Shown: in pieces, positions 25,860 to 35,389 of the stretch
Layout: every line of letters starts with the position of its first letter
Numbering within the stretch: the first letter of the stretch is position 1
Assembly: GCA_947489325.1 (NCBI GenBank)
Contig: CANLDA010000020.1
Location: 1 to 64,000, forward strand
DNA: 64,000 nucleotides
Direction of reading: 5' to 3'
DNA from: an uncultured Paracoccaceae bacterium
GTDB taxonomy: Bacteria > Pseudomonadota > Alphaproteobacteria > Rhodobacterales > Rhodobacteraceae
The notes under the pieces: generated by a model
What the model saw: the letters and a program-made list of their open reading frames with translations, nothing else
The model's database searches: none
Told to the model about the DNA's origin: nothing
Translations under genes and position numbers: made by a program

Positions 25860-26199
25860 GACGACCCCCGGCAAAGCGTACCCAACGAGTCCGGTTGACA
25901 GGATTGTTCAACACCTCGGAAATCAAATTCTGCGTTTGCATCTTGGGAAACCGCCCTTCGATGCGCCCGCCCGCGGTGATGTGCAACCCGTCAGCCTTAC
26001 GCTCCACACACACCGTCGGGGAAAACCCACGCAAAGCTTGCAATACCCGCCAGATATCCTGACGTATTTGCTGCGCGACACGCACACGCGACCCATCCGG
26101 CAGCACCGTCTGCGCTGCCACATCAAACCGCGCAGGCATATGACGCGCGACCGTTACAGTCGCATCCTCAATTTGGATATGCCAGCGGGTTCGGGCCAT
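25852..26199 (-). CDS. Hypothetical protein coupled to pccB
   Basis: 115 residues from ATG 26199, chosen because GGAG lies 11 nt upstream; a longer start at 26247 lacks a ribosome site. Basic and soluble, starting ARTRWHIQIEDATVTVARHM and ending NRTRWVRFAGGRHG. No known domain was recognised. It begins 87 bp downstream of the pccB stop and overlaps the next gene by 8 nt. Its place suggests co-expression with propionyl-CoA carboxylase; a biochemical role cannot be assigned. Confidence 0.65.
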   Translation of the reverse strand: MARTRWHIQIEDATVTVARHMPARFDVAAQTVLPDGSRVRVAQQIRQDIWRVLQALRGFSPTVCVERKADGLHITAGGRIEGRFPKMQTQNLISEVLNNPVNRTRWVRFAGGRHG

Positions 26200-26286
26200 A
26201 AGGTGAAATGCTCCTAGACTGATTAAACAGGCAAACCTGCTTTTCATAAGGATGGCGCGGCCACGCCACGCCATCCTTGGCAAAGC

Positions 26287-27819
26287 TTACAACGGAATGT
26301 TGTCGTGCTTTTTCCATGGGTTTTCGAGCTTCTTGTTCCGAAGGCTCGCAAACGCGCGACTGACACGACGTCGGGTAGAGCGAGGCTGAATTACCTCGTC
26401 GATGAACCCTTTTTCAGCTGCAACAAATGGATTGGCAAACCGATCCTCATAGTCTTTGGTATGGGCTGCGATCTTGTCGGCATCGCCAAGGTCGGCGCGG
26501 TGGATAATCTCTGTCGCACCTTTCGCCCCCATCACCGCGATTTCCGCAGTGGGCCAAGCATAGTTAAAATCACCGCGCAGGTGCTTAGAGGCCATAACGT
26601 CATAGGCCCCACCATAGGCTTTGCGGGTGATCACCGTGACCTTTGGAACGGTCGCTTCGCCATAAGCAAACAAGAGTTTCGCGCCGTGCTTGATCACGCC
26701 ACCATATTCCTGCGATGTCCCTGGCAAAAAGCCCGGCACATCAACCAAGGTCAGGATCGGAATTTCAAAGCAGTCACAGAAGCGCACAAACCGCGCCGCC
26801 TTGCGTGAACTGTCAATATCCAGACAGCCAGCCAAGATCATCGGTTGGTTGGCAACAACACCCACGGTCTGCCCTTCCAGGCGGATAAAACCTGTGATGA
26901 TGTTCTTAGCGTAATCTTCCTGAATTTCGTAAAAATCGCCCTCATCCGCGACCTTATGGATAAGCTCTTTCATATCATAAGGCGTGTTGGGGTTTTCAGG
27001 GATCAATGTGTCCAAAGATTCCTCAACCCGGCCCGGCTCATCAAAGAATGGGCGCACTGGGGGTTTTTCGCGGTTGTTCAATGGCAGGAAATCGACCAGA
27101 CGACGCACTTCGGCCAAGGCCTCTACGTCATTTTCAAACGCACCGTCTGCCACGCTTGATTTTTTGGTGTGGGTCGACGCGCCCCCCAGTTCTTCTGCGG
27201 TCACGACCTCGTTGGTCACAGTTTTCACAACATCAGGGCCAGTGACAAACATGTAGGATGTGTCTTTGACCATGAAGATAAAATCAGTCATCGCAGGGGA
27301 GTAGACCGCACCACCCGCGCATGGCCCCATGATCAGTGAAATCTGCGGCACCACACCGGACGCCATGATATTGCGCTGAAACACCTCGGCGTATCCCGCA
27401 AGAGAAGCCACGCCCTCTTGGATACGTGCGCCACCAGAATCATTAATGCCGATGATAGGGGCACCGTTCTGTATCGCCATATCCTGAATTTTGCAGATTT
27501 TTTCAGCATGGGTTTCAGACAGAGACCCCCCAAAAACCGTGAAATCCTGAGAGAACACATAGACCATACGGCCATTAATTGTACCCCAGCCAGTGACCAC
27601 ACCGTCGCCTGCAGGCTTTTGATTTTCCATACCAAAATCGGTACAACGGTGCGCTTTGAACATGTCAAACTCTTCAAAGCTGTCTTCGTCCAGCAAAAGT
27701 TCAATACGTTCGCGTGCTGTCAACTTTCCACGTGCATGTTGGCTGTCGATACGGCGTTGACCGCCCCCCAAACGCGCAACGTCGCGACGATCTTGTAGTT
27801 CCTGAAGGATATCTTTCAT
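26287..27819 (-). CDS. pccB: Propionyl-CoA carboxylase beta subunit (carboxyltransferase)
   Basis: 510 residues, the usual PccB length. Two crotonase-like halves: the N-terminal one has [19 protein letters not shown] and [16 protein letters not shown], the C-terminal one [26 protein letters not shown] and [10 protein letters not shown]. It transfers CO2 from biotin on PccA to propionyl-CoA. ATG 27819 follows GGGGA. Upstream at 27884-27936 are two GCAAATTTGCAAA elements matching the binding pattern of PccR-type regulators, and a pccR gene lies about 1.5 kb away. Induction by propionyl-CoA metabolism is the likely logic. Confidence 0.95.
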   Translation of the reverse strand: MKDILQELQDRRDVARLGGGQRRIDSQHARGKLTARERIELLLDEDSFEEFDMFKAHRCTDFGMENQKPAGDGVVTGWGTINGRMVYVFSQDFTVFGGSLSETHAEKICKIQDMAIQNGAPIIGINDSGGARIQEGVASLAGYAEVFQRNIMASGVVPQISLIMGPCAGGAVYSPAMTDFIFMVKDTSYMFVTGPDVVKTVTNEVVTAEELGGASTHTKKSSVADGAFENDVEALAEVRRLVDFLPLNNREKPPVRPFFDEPGRVEESLDTLIPENPNTPYDMKELIHKVADEGDFYEIQEDYAKNIITGFIRLEGQTVGVVANQPMILAGCLDIDSSRKAARFVRFCDCFEIPILTLVDVPGFLPGTSQEYGGVIKHGAKLLFAYGEATVPKVTVITRKAYGGAYDVMASKHLRGDFNYAWPTAEIAVMGAKGATEIIHRADLGDADKIAAHTKDYEDRFANPFVAAEKGFIDEVIQPRSTRRRVSRAFASLRNKKLENPWKKHDNIPL

Positions 27820-27883
27820 GACCGGTCCCCTTAAATTTAAAGGGAAGCTAGCTGTTTATGCTGCATCCGCAAAGGAGAAATGC

Positions 27884-27896
27884 GCAAATTTGCAAA
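27884..27896. promoter_or_regulatory. Candidate PccR operator 1 upstream of pccB
   Basis: GCAAATTTGCAAA contains the palindrome TTTGCAAA, the half-site I recall for Rhodobacter sphaeroides PccR, directly after a TGCGCAAA half. It lies 65 bp upstream of the pccB start. Confidence 0.65.
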
Positions 27897-27923
27897 TATA
27901 TGAAAAGTTTAGTTTAGATAATT

Positions 27924-27936
27924 GCAAATTTGCAAA
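27924..27936. promoter_or_regulatory. Candidate PccR operator 2 upstream of pccB
   Basis: A second exact GCAAATTTGCAAA, 40 bp (about four helical turns) from the first, compatible with cooperative binding on one DNA face. The stretch between the two is AT-rich and probably holds the pccB promoter. Confidence 0.65.
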
Positions 27937-28080
27937 CCGTCACAGCGCCGCAATTTACCGTCACGTCACCCCATAATCATATCAGTCGCCTGACTTGCAA
28001 GCCAGACACTACTCACCCAGTATGCGTATGTTGCCTTGATTATTTTGCACGCTGGCAACACCCCCTACTCAGGCCCTTAC

Positions 28081-29289
28081 ATGTCATTCAAACCACGCTT
28101 TCTTGATCGCAGCACGCCGCCGCATATTGTGACGCTGATCCTTTTGGCGGCCTTGCCCGCGCTGACAATGAATATTTTTCTGCCCAGCCTGCCGCGCATG
28201 ACCGCCTATTTTGAGACAGATTATGGCATCATGCAGTTGTCGGTGGCATCATATCTGGCTGTGAATGCCGTGCTGCAAATCCTGATCGGCCCCATATCGG
28301 ACAAGTTCGGCCGCCGATCGATCTCGCTTGTGGGGATTGCACTGTTCCTATTGGCCACGCTGGGATGCCTGCTGGCCCCTACGGTTGGCATTTTTCTGGG
28401 CTTTCGCATGGCGCAGGCTTTTGCTGTCGTGGGTATGGTGCTCAGCCGTGCGTCGATCCGAGACGTTGTTCCAACCGACAAAGCCGCAAGCATGATCGGA
28501 TATGTCACAATGGGCATGGCCGTAGTTCCGATGATCGGCCCGGCCTTCGGCGGCCTTTTGGATGAGGCCTTTGGATGGCAGGCCAACTTTTGGGCGTTAT
28601 TGATTTTGGGCAGCCTCACACTCTGGCTGACATGGGCAGATATGGGGGAAACCAAACAACCCAGCAAACTATCTTTGGGACGGCAGTTCCGCGAATACCC
28701 CGAGCTTTTGTGCAGCCCGCGTTTTTGGGGGTATTCGCTTGCGTCGGGCCTCGCATCTGGCGCGTTCTTTGCCTATCTGGGCGGCGCACCATTCGTCGCG
28801 ACCGAAGTCTTTGGCATGTCACCTGCAAAGATGGGGATCTATTTTGGCGCGCCCGCACTTGGATATTTCGCCGGGAACTTCATATCAGGACGATATTCCG
28901 CACGGATCGGCGTTAACCGTATGGTCAACTGGGGCTGCATGATCAACGCTGCCGGGATTGCCATTTCAGTTGTCATTTTCCTAACCGGTGCGGGCACTGC
29001 CGAGAGTTTCTTTGGCCTCATGACATTTGTCGGACTTGGCAATGGCATGACCATTCCAAACGCCACTGCCGGGGCGCTTTCTGTTCGCCCCCATCTGGCT
29101 GGCACCGCCGCGGGCCTGTCAGGGGCCATCATGTTGGGGGGCGGGGCAGCCCTATCAGCATTGGCCGGGGCAATCCTGTCACCAGACACAGGGGCGTTGC
29201 CTTTACTTTGGTTGATGTTGATCACGTCAGTCGCGGCGATCGGGGCCATTGGCGTTGTGATCCTGCGCGAACGCCAACTTGGACTATAG
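28081..29289 (+). CDS. MFS multidrug efflux transporter (Bcr/CflA family)
   Basis: 402 residues from ATG 28081, about 12 membrane helices. It has the drug-resistance motif LPRMTAYFETDYGIMQLSVA, the loop GPISDKFGRRSISL between helices 2 and 3 (MFS motif A), and FRMAQAFAVVGMVLSRASIRD near helix 4. Members export drugs or small peptides and amino acids by proton antiport. It lies between pccB and pccR but divergent from pccB, so it may be read from the same regulatory gap; involvement in propionate metabolism is not evident. Confidence 0.88.
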   Translation: MSFKPRFLDRSTPPHIVTLILLAALPALTMNIFLPSLPRMTAYFETDYGIMQLSVASYLAVNAVLQILIGPISDKFGRRSISLVGIALFLLATLGCLLAPTVGIFLGFRMAQAFAVVGMVLSRASIRDVVPTDKAASMIGYVTMGMAVVPMIGPAFGGLLDEAFGWQANFWALLILGSLTLWLTWADMGETKQPSKLSLGRQFREYPELLCSPRFWGYSLASGLASGAFFAYLGGAPFVATEVFGMSPAKMGIYFGAPALGYFAGNFISGRYSARIGVNRMVNWGCMINAAGIAISVVIFLTGAGTAESFFGLMTFVGLGNGMTIPNATAGALSVRPHLAGTAAGLSGAIMLGGGAALSALAGAILSPDTGALPLLWLMLITSVAAIGAIGVVILRERQLGL

Positions 29290-29321
29290 GGTCGCGGCTC
29301 CTCAGGACTGGCACTTTAAGA

Positions 29322-29360
29322 TTTGCAAAGCTAAGATCACACAAAAGCAAACTTGCAAAG
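29322..29360. promoter_or_regulatory. Candidate PccR autoregulatory sites upstream of pccR
   Basis: TTTGCAAA at 29322-29329 and GCAAACTTGCAAA at 29347-29359, the latter one mismatch from the pccB sites. The second ends about 8 bp before the pccR start codon, so binding there should block its own expression. Confidence 0.6.
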
Positions 29361-29367
29361 CGATCCG

Positions 29368-30768
29368 ATGGCTGTTCAAAAACTCTATGCTGGTGCAAAG
29401 CTGCGTGAAATTCGCCAGCGCCTCACCCTGACCCAAAAAGATTTCGCCGCTAAACTGGGCGTATCCCTGCCCTACCTCAATCAGATGGAAAATAATAACA
29501 GGCCTGTATCGACCACGGTCGTTTTGGCTTTGGCACAGGAATTCGGACTGGATGTCACCGAACTGTCCACTGGTGATTCAGAACGGCTTGTCAGTGACAT
29601 GCGTGAGGCATTGGCCGATCCGGTTTTGGCAGAGGTTGGCGTTCCTCTGGCCGACCTACGCTTAGCCGCATCCAATGCACCGGGGCTTGCACGTGCTTTT
29701 CTGGAATTGCACGGTGCGTATCGACAGACCCACGAACGCCTTGCCTCATTGGACGAAGCATTGGGCCGCCAAGATGTGCAACTTCAAGCAAGCCCATGGG
29801 ACGAAGTCCGCGATTTCTTTCATTACTGCGACAACTACATTGATGCCGTGGATAAGGCGGCAGAGCACTTTGCAACGCTTGCCGCACAACAGGGTGGCGT
29901 GCGCGCAGCCGCCATTCGCAGCTTAAGAGCAAGCGACATATCTGTGAGTTTTCCGGACATTGAAGAAATGCGCCACTATGACCGCGACGCAAAAACGCTG
30001 CATATTTCCTCACGCATTCCGACCGAAACGCAAACCTTTCAGTTGCTGCTGCAGGTCGCCCTTTTGCAAAATAATGCGCTGCTAGAGGCAACGCTGGATC
30101 TGGCGCGGTTTCACACCGATGCTGCACGATCCATCGCTAAAATCGGACTAGCAAACTATTTCGCTGGGGCAGCGTTAATGCCCTATACGATCTTTCTAAA
30201 GGCGACGCAGGACACCCGCCACGATCTAGAGCGTTTGGCGCATCGGTTCGGAGCGTCGGTTGAACAAATTGCCCACCGCCTGTCCACCATGCAACGCCCC
30301 GGTGCCAAAGGGTTGCCGTTCTTTTTTGTCCGTGTGGATCAGGCAGGCACGATCACCAAGCGCCATTCTGCCACACGGCTGCAGTTTGCCCGCTTTGGCG
30401 GGGCATGCCCTCTGTGGAATGTGCACCGCGCCTTTGAAACGCCGGGACGGTTTTTGCGGCAATTGGCAGAAACACCAGATGGCGTGCGCTACATAAGTCT
30501 GGCTTGTGATGTGTCCAAACCCGGCGGTCATTATGGTGCGCCCGTGCGCCGTTATGCCATCGCGTTGGGCTGCGAAATTAAACATTCCGATCAACTCGTC
30601 TATGCCGATACATTGGACGTGAACAATGCCGCTGCCTTTGAACCTATCGGCATTTCCTGCCGTATATGCGAACGTACCAATTGCCACCAACGCTCTGTAC
30701 CGCCCCTGGAACGCCGCCTGTCCATCAACGAAAACGCCCGTGGTGTTCTGCCTTACGAGGTCGGTTAA
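29368..30768 (+). CDS. pccR: PccR-type short-chain fatty-acyl-CoA transcriptional regulator
   Basis: 466 residues from ATG 29368. N-terminal XRE helix-turn-helix (LREIRQRLTLTQKDFAAKLG, about residues 12-60), a central region related to IrrE/ImmA-type proteins without an obvious protease motif, and a C-terminal domain (DUF2083 type) with a cysteine cluster CRICERTNC near residue 431. This is the ScfR family; in Rhodobacter sphaeroides PccR activates propionyl-CoA carboxylase genes and senses acyl-CoA. The proximity to pccB and the shared operators support the same job. No good ribosome site is visible. The next gene starts directly after its stop. Confidence 0.88.
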   Translation: MAVQKLYAGAKLREIRQRLTLTQKDFAAKLGVSLPYLNQMENNNRPVSTTVVLALAQEFGLDVTELSTGDSERLVSDMREALADPVLAEVGVPLADLRLAASNAPGLARAFLELHGAYRQTHERLASLDEALGRQDVQLQASPWDEVRDFFHYCDNYIDAVDKAAEHFATLAAQQGGVRAAAIRSLRASDISVSFPDIEEMRHYDRDAKTLHISSRIPTETQTFQLLLQVALLQNNALLEATLDLARFHTDAARSIAKIGLANYFAGAALMPYTIFLKATQDTRHDLERLAHRFGASVEQIAHRLSTMQRPGAKGLPFFFVRVDQAGTITKRHSATRLQFARFGGACPLWNVHRAFETPGRFLRQLAETPDGVRYISLACDVSKPGGHYGAPVRRYAIALGCEIKHSDQLVYADTLDVNNAAAFEPIGISCRICERTNCHQRSVPPLERRLSINENARGVLPYEVG

Positions 30769-31599
30769 ATGCGGTATATGATCCGTCTGGCCGTGATCCT
30801 TGCGATCCTTGGCACGGGCACTGTTTTAATGGGCCAATATGCCGAGCGCTGGTTAATATACCCGTTTGACACCACCCATGTGTCCCCCTCAGATGCGCAG
30901 CTGACGACGGTTTCTGAAAGACAAATCGCGGTCGATGGCGAAACCTTAGTCATCTGGACCAAGCCACCCGCCCCGGGCAAACCCGTGATCCTGTATTTTC
31001 ACGGCAATGCGGGAAATCTTGCCAATCGCGCAGGGCGATTTCAGCATTTTTTGAAACGCGAATATGGTTTGGTCGCCCCTGCATATCGTGGCTCTTCCGG
31101 CAGCAGCGGTTTCCCGCACGAGGCTGTGTTGACCGCCGATGCTTTACACGTCTACCAAATGCTTCCTGATCTTGCAGACACGCTCAATCCCAAGGTCGTG
31201 GTGTATGGTGAATCTTTGGGAACAGCGGTGGCGCTGTCGCTGTTTGATAAATTAGACCAAACAAAAAGGGCGCCGCCTAACGCTCTGGTTCTAGAGGCTC
31301 CGTTCACCTCAATTCAGGCCATGGCGCACCATCATTATGCCGCGCTGGCACCCTATGCTGACAAATTACACAACCAATGGCCAAGCATTGATCGCGCACA
31401 ATCCATCACCCAACCCTTGTTGATTATCCACGGCACCCACGATGCGCTGATCCCTATTGAGCATGGTCAGAAAATTCTAAAGGCCGCACCCAGCCCAGAC
31501 AAACGATTGCTTACAGTGCGCGGTGCGGACCACACAACACTTTGGCGCTCGGACGTCTTGCCAAAGCTTTGGCGCTTTATTGATCGCACCACTCGGTAA
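30769..31599 (+). CDS. Alpha/beta hydrolase, membrane-anchored
   Basis: 276 residues. An N-terminal hydrophobic helix (LAVILAILGTGTVLMG) acts as anchor or uncleaved signal. The hydrolase core has the oxyanion segment YFHGNAGNL, nucleophile elbow GESLGT (Ser near residue 150), acid in HGTHDALIP and histidine in GADHTTLW. This resembles the BEM46/ABHD13 group, whose substrates are largely unknown. The ATG abuts the pccR stop codon with no gap, so expression probably depends on pccR translation. Confidence 0.87.
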   Translation: MRYMIRLAVILAILGTGTVLMGQYAERWLIYPFDTTHVSPSDAQLTTVSERQIAVDGETLVIWTKPPAPGKPVILYFHGNAGNLANRAGRFQHFLKREYGLVAPAYRGSSGSSGFPHEAVLTADALHVYQMLPDLADTLNPKVVVYGESLGTAVALSLFDKLDQTKRAPPNALVLEAPFTSIQAMAHHHYAALAPYADKLHNQWPSIDRAQSITQPLLIIHGTHDALIPIEHGQKILKAAPSPDKRLLTVRGADHTTLWRSDVLPKLWRFIDRTTR

Positions 31600-31604
31600 C
31601 AAAA

Positions 31605-31636
31605 TGCCGCCGCCCTTCCTCCAATAAGCGACGGCA
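31605..31636. terminator. Possible bidirectional terminator
   Basis: TGCCG-c-CGC pairs with GCG-a-CGGCA across a 14-nt loop, directly after the hydrolase stop. No T-run follows, so only moderate support. Confidence 0.35.
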
Positions 31637-31706
31637 GATTGTGCCCTGTAAAATGAGTGTCTGAGAATCAACACTCCATTTTCCAGTCACACCCGTGGGT
31701 CAACCC

Positions 31707-31949
31707 TCATGTCTCCACGGTAAGGTAACGATAAATCTCGTCCTTAAGAGCCCCACGTTTCTTACGCATCTCAACCTCGGCCAGTTCTTCCACGGGTTCC
31801 ACATTGGTTTCCGCCCGATGCACAGCACGGTTGACCTCGTGGTAGGCATCCGCAAGCTTGGCAAAATGCGCGTCTGTGGTCTTGAGGGACGACATCTTTC
31901 CCACCAATTCGGGAAATTCTTCGGCCAATTCATGAGGGGTATGGGACAT
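31707..31949 (-). CDS. YdcH-family protein (DUF465)
   Basis: 80 residues from ATG 31949 (MSHTPHELAEEFPELVGKM). A single helical hairpin with HELAEEFPE, LADAYHEVNRAVHRAE and KKRGALKDEIYRYL is typical of YdcH. Function is unknown; family members are abundant small coiled-coil proteins. An FNR-like site within a hairpin lies 60-85 bp upstream, which suggests oxygen-linked control. Confidence 0.85.
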   Translation of the reverse strand: MSHTPHELAEEFPELVGKMSSLKTTDAHFAKLADAYHEVNRAVHRAETNVEPVEELAEVEMRKKRGALKDEIYRYLTVET

Positions 31950-31997
31950 CGCGGTCTCCTTTTCTATCTGCTTCATAGAAAGGTTATCGCAAAGGGT

Positions 31998-32034
31998 GCG
32001 CGCCCACTTTGACAGGGATCAAAAATGGGCGCGC
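31998..32034. promoter_or_regulatory. Hairpin carrying an FNR-type site (TTGACAGGGATCAA)
   Basis: Outer arms GCGCGCCCA/TGGGCGCGC (9 bp, perfect) and inner arms TTTGA/TCAAA. The core TTGAC-AGGG-ATCAA at 32009-32022 matches the FNR/FnrL consensus TTGAT-N4-ATCAA at 9 of 10 positions. Located between the betA stop and ydcH, it may serve as a 3' hairpin for betA, an FnrL operator for ydcH, or both. Confidence 0.5.
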
Positions 32035-32050
32035 TGGACAGGAAAATGCC

Positions 32051-33706
32051 TTATCTTTGGGCAGATTTCCATTCTGGATGGAACCACGGTTCCGCATTTG
32101 AAGATGGCAGACGTCGCCCAAGGATATGATCAGAAGCTTTTTCACCCGTCATGATGGATGGCCCGTTCAGGTTTCCATTGGTGATGCGCGGAAAGATCGA
32201 ACTGTCTGCAACACGCAATCCTTCCACACCAATCACCCGACATTCCGGATCAACCACTGCCATCGGGTCATCCACGGCCCCCATTTTGCAAGTGCCACAA
32301 GGATGGTACGCGCTCTCGGCATGTTCACGGATAAAGGCATCCAAATCATCATCGCTTTGTGCCGCTGCGCCGGGTTGAATTTCATGTTTCACAAAGGGTT
32401 TGAACGCATCTTGGGCGAAAATCTCGCGTGTCAGACGAATACATTTGCGGAAATCCACCCAATCTTGTTCCGTCGACATATAGTTAAACAGGATACGCGG
32501 TGCTTCTTTTGGATTAGCCGATTTCAACGTAACCTCACCACGTGAGGGAGAACGCATCGGACCCACATGCGCCTGAAATCCATGCCCTTCGGCTGCGGCC
32601 TGACCGTCATAACGCACGGCAATTGGCAAGAAATGGTATTGGATATCCGGATAATCCACCCCTTCGCGAGAACGGATAAAGGCCGCGCTTTCAAATTGGT
32701 TTGATGCGCCAAGTCCGGTTTTCGTGAACAGCCACTGCGCCCCGATCAGGGCCTTGCTGAACAGATTCCAATGTTTGAACAGGGTGATGGGCTGACTACA
32801 GGCCATCTGCATATAGAGTTCCAGGTGATCTTGCAGGTTCTTCCCAACACCTGGGCGATCGGCCACGACATCAATACCATACTCTGCGAGATGTTCGGCG
32901 GGACCAATCCCAGACAGCATCAACATCTTTGGCGAATTCAAAGATGACGCCGCAAGGATCACTTCAGCGTTCGCTTGGATGACCTCTATTTTGCCACCGC
33001 GCTCCACCTCTACCCCAACAGCGCGACCTTCTTCGATCACCACTTTGCGCGCCAGCGCTCGGATTATATCACAATTCGGGCGTTTCAGCGCAGGCCGTAA
33101 ATAGGCGTTGGCCGCAGACCAACGCCGCCCCTTCCAAACGGTTTGCTCCATCGGGCCAAAGCCCTCTTGTTGCTGACCGTTATAGTCATCAGTCACCTGA
33201 TATCCCGCCTGACGGCCTGCATTCACAAATGCGTCGTGCAGCGGGTTGTCCCGCGGCCCACGTGAAATATGCAACGGACCATCTTTGCCGCGCCATTCCG
33301 GATCACCCCCATGGCCGCTATCATGCCAGCTTTCCATACGCTTGAAATAGGGCAGCACATCAGCATAGCCCCACCCATGTGCTCCACTTTCGGCCCAATG
33401 GTTATAATCACCTGCATGGCCGCGCACATAGACCATTCCGTTGATCGAACTGGATCCCCCAATGACCTTGCCACGCGGGCACACCAACTTGCGCCCATCC
33501 AAATGCGGCTCGGGTTCGCTCATGTAGCCCCAGTCATAAAGGCTCATATTCATCGGATAGCTCAACGCCGCTGGCATCTGAATCAGAGGCCCGATGTCCG
33601 TGCCCCCGTGTTCGATCACAAGCACGGATTTTCCGGCCTCTGACAAACGATAGGCCATCGCACATCCAGCGGACCCAGCCCCGACAATCACATAATCCGC
33701 GTTCAT
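32051..33706 (-). CDS. betA: Choline dehydrogenase (GMC oxidoreductase)
   Basis: 551 residues. FAD motif [20 protein letters not shown] at residues 7-26, the GMC signature around [15 protein letters not shown], and the C-terminal HPCGTCKMG and [19 protein letters not shown] regions holding the catalytic His/Asn pair. It oxidises choline to betaine aldehyde at the membrane, feeding electrons to the respiratory chain. It follows betB after a 97-bp gap that contains a large hairpin. Probably repressed by BetI through betB's promoter. Confidence 0.95.
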   Translation of the reverse strand: MNADYVIVGAGSAGCAMAYRLSEAGKSVLVIEHGGTDIGPLIQMPAALSYPMNMSLYDWGYMSEPEPHLDGRKLVCPRGKVIGGSSSINGMVYVRGHAGDYNHWAESGAHGWGYADVLPYFKRMESWHDSGHGGDPEWRGKDGPLHISRGPRDNPLHDAFVNAGRQAGYQVTDDYNGQQQEGFGPMEQTVWKGRRWSAANAYLRPALKRPNCDIIRALARKVVIEEGRAVGVEVERGGKIEVIQANAEVILAASSLNSPKMLMLSGIGPAEHLAEYGIDVVADRPGVGKNLQDHLELYMQMACSQPITLFKHWNLFSKALIGAQWLFTKTGLGASNQFESAAFIRSREGVDYPDIQYHFLPIAVRYDGQAAAEGHGFQAHVGPMRSPSRGEVTLKSANPKEAPRILFNYMSTEQDWVDFRKCIRLTREIFAQDAFKPFVKHEIQPGAAAQSDDDLDAFIREHAESAYHPCGTCKMGAVDDPMAVVDPECRVIGVEGLRVADSSIFPRITNGNLNGPSIMTGEKASDHILGRRLPSSNAEPWFHPEWKSAQR

Positions 33707-33752
33707 TGCAGTCCCTATTTCGCTACTTAATTAAACCCACCATTCCCACGTT

Positions 33753-33805
33753 GATTGCCTTTTGGGCATCGGGGTGGGAGGGCGGGCGATGTCCAAAGGG
33801 CAATC
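33753..33805 (-). promoter_or_regulatory. Intercistronic hairpin between betB and betA
   Basis: GATTGCCTTTTGGGCATC pairs with GATGTCCAAAGGGCAATC over 18 positions with two wobble-type pairs and a G-rich 17-nt loop. The right arm overlaps the betB stop codon. No T-run follows, so it may stabilise betB mRNA or lower betA expression. Confidence 0.7.
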
Positions 33806-35255
33806 AGAATGCCGCTTCGACATCTCCCATCCGCACATAAACCGACTTCACTTGACTAAAGTGCTTGATCGCCTCTTTGGAATTCTCGCGCCCTACCCCA
33901 GAGGCTTTCACCCCACCAAACGGCGCTTCGACAGGCGCGTCGTTGTATGAGTTGATAAAACAGCTGCCTGCCTCCAACGCGCCAATTACGCGATGCGCGC
34001 GGCTCAGATCATTGGTGAAGACACCAGCCGACAGGCCAAACTCGGTATCATTGGCGCGGGCAATCACCTCTTCTTCGGTGTTAAAATCCAGCACCGACAT
34101 GACAGGGCCGAAAATTTCCTCGCGCGCGATGGTCATATCATCGGTCACATCAGCAAACACAGTGGGCTCAAGATACCAGCCTTCTTTGTCCACACGTCCC
34201 CCGCCACAGATCAGGCGCGCGCCCTCGGCTTTGCCCTTTTCCATGTAACCCAAAACGATATTCATCTGGTTTTCACTGACCATAGGGCCAAAATTTACGG
34301 CCTCGTCCATCGGATCACCAATCACAGCATTGCCCACACGTTCGGCAAGACGTTTTAGAAACGCCTCCTTGATGCCTTTTTGCACAAAGACTCGCGTGCC
34401 ATTAGAACAGACCTGACCACTGGAATAGAAATTCCCGTTGATCGCGCCACCAACAGCGTTTTCCACGTCTGCATCGTCAAATATCACCAACGGGGATTTG
34501 CCGCCCAGCTCCATGGTGACGTGCTTCATGTCGGCTGCTGCCGCCGCATAGACCTTTTTGCCGGTTGGTACCGACCCGGTCAGCGACACCTTGTCCACAC
34601 GCGGGTCAGTGACCAAAGCACCCCCAACTTCGCCCATGCCTTGCACCACGTTATAGACGCCAGCAGGCAGACCCGCCTCATGCAGGATTTCTGCAACTTT
34701 CAAGGCGCACAAAGGCGTGGTCTCAGACGGTTTGAACACCATCGCGTTGCCACAAGCCAAGGCAGGTGCTGCTTTCCAGCAGGCGATTTGCGTTGGATAA
34801 TTCCATGCGCCAATCCCCACGCACACCCCCAGAGGTTCGCGCATGGTGTAGACCCAATCTTCGCCCATCGGAATATGTTCGCCGGTCAAAGAGCCTGCAA
34901 GCCCACCGAAATATTCCAGAGAATCCGCACCCGATGTTGCATCCGCCACAAGCGTTTCTTGTAACGGTTTTCCCGTATCATACGTTTCCAGAACCGACAG
35001 GTCATAATTGCGCTCGCGCATGATGTCGGCGGCACGGCGCATAATGCGTCCACGCTCTGTTCCAGTCATCTTGGCCCAGATTTTCTGCGCTTTACGGGCG
35101 GATTCCAATGCCTGCTCAACGATCGCGGGCGTGGCGGCATAAACTGTCGCAATCTGCTCACCCGAAGCTGCATAAATCACAGGGATCGGCGTGCCCGATT
35201 TATCCTCGACGTATTGCCCGTCAATAAAGTGGCTGGCGATGGGCCCTATTTGCAT
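33804..35255 (-). CDS. betB: Betaine-aldehyde dehydrogenase
   Basis: 483 residues, standard ALDH length. The active-site glutamate is in [16 protein letters not shown] (about residue 250) and the catalytic cysteine in [13 protein letters not shown] (about residue 282), a BetB-type sequence. [25 protein letters not shown] binds NAD. It oxidises betaine aldehyde to glycine betaine, an osmoprotectant and carbon source. The promoter region contains two direct copies of an 18-bp AT-rich motif likely bound by BetI. A terminator separates it from the upstream transporter gene. Confidence 0.95.
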   Translation of the reverse strand: MQIGPIASHFIDGQYVEDKSGTPIPVIYAASGEQIATVYAATPAIVEQALESARKAQKIWAKMTGTERGRIMRRAADIMRERNYDLSVLETYDTGKPLQETLVADATSGADSLEYFGGLAGSLTGEHIPMGEDWVYTMREPLGVCVGIGAWNYPTQIACWKAAPALACGNAMVFKPSETTPLCALKVAEILHEAGLPAGVYNVVQGMGEVGGALVTDPRVDKVSLTGSVPTGKKVYAAAAADMKHVTMELGGKSPLVIFDDADVENAVGGAINGNFYSSGQVCSNGTRVFVQKGIKEAFLKRLAERVGNAVIGDPMDEAVNFGPMVSENQMNIVLGYMEKGKAEGARLICGGGRVDKEGWYLEPTVFADVTDDMTIAREEIFGPVMSVLDFNTEEEVIARANDTEFGLSAGVFTNDLSRAHRVIGALEAGSCFINSYNDAPVEAPFGGVKASGVGRENSKEAIKHFSQVKSVYVRMGDVEAAF

Positions 35256-35301
35256 TTTCCAGTTTTCCTTATGCGTATGGCGTTTTCCGTACGTTGCACA
35301 G

Positions 35302-35339
35302 ATTTTTTAAATAGCCAAACAATTTTTTAAACAGTCAAA
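35302..35339. promoter_or_regulatory. Tandem direct repeats upstream of betB, candidate BetI sites
   Basis: ATTTTTTAAATAGCCAAA (35302-35319) and ATTTTTTAAACAGTCAAA (35322-35339) match at 16 of 18 positions with a 20-bp period. A similar ATTTCTTAAATGCTCAT lies in the transporter/betI gap. Shared occurrence in both bet control regions suggests a regulator site. Confidence 0.5.
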
Positions 35340-35346
35340 ATTTTTA

Positions 35347-35371
35347 CCCCGGCGCCTTATCAACGCCGGGG
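35347..35371 (-). terminator. Terminator-like hairpin after the choline transporter gene
   Basis: Perfect 8-bp stem CCCCGGCG/CGCCGGGG with a 9-nt loop. Leftward it is followed by TAAAAATTTT. It lies 19 bp beyond the transporter stop, before the betB promoter repeats. Confidence 0.6.
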
Positions 35372-35389
35372 ATCATGCTTTTCGAAAGA

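Noticed and set aside
35302-35339. CRISPR-like repeats
   Set aside because: Only two copies with a 2-nt gap, in a promoter region; better explained as regulator sites.
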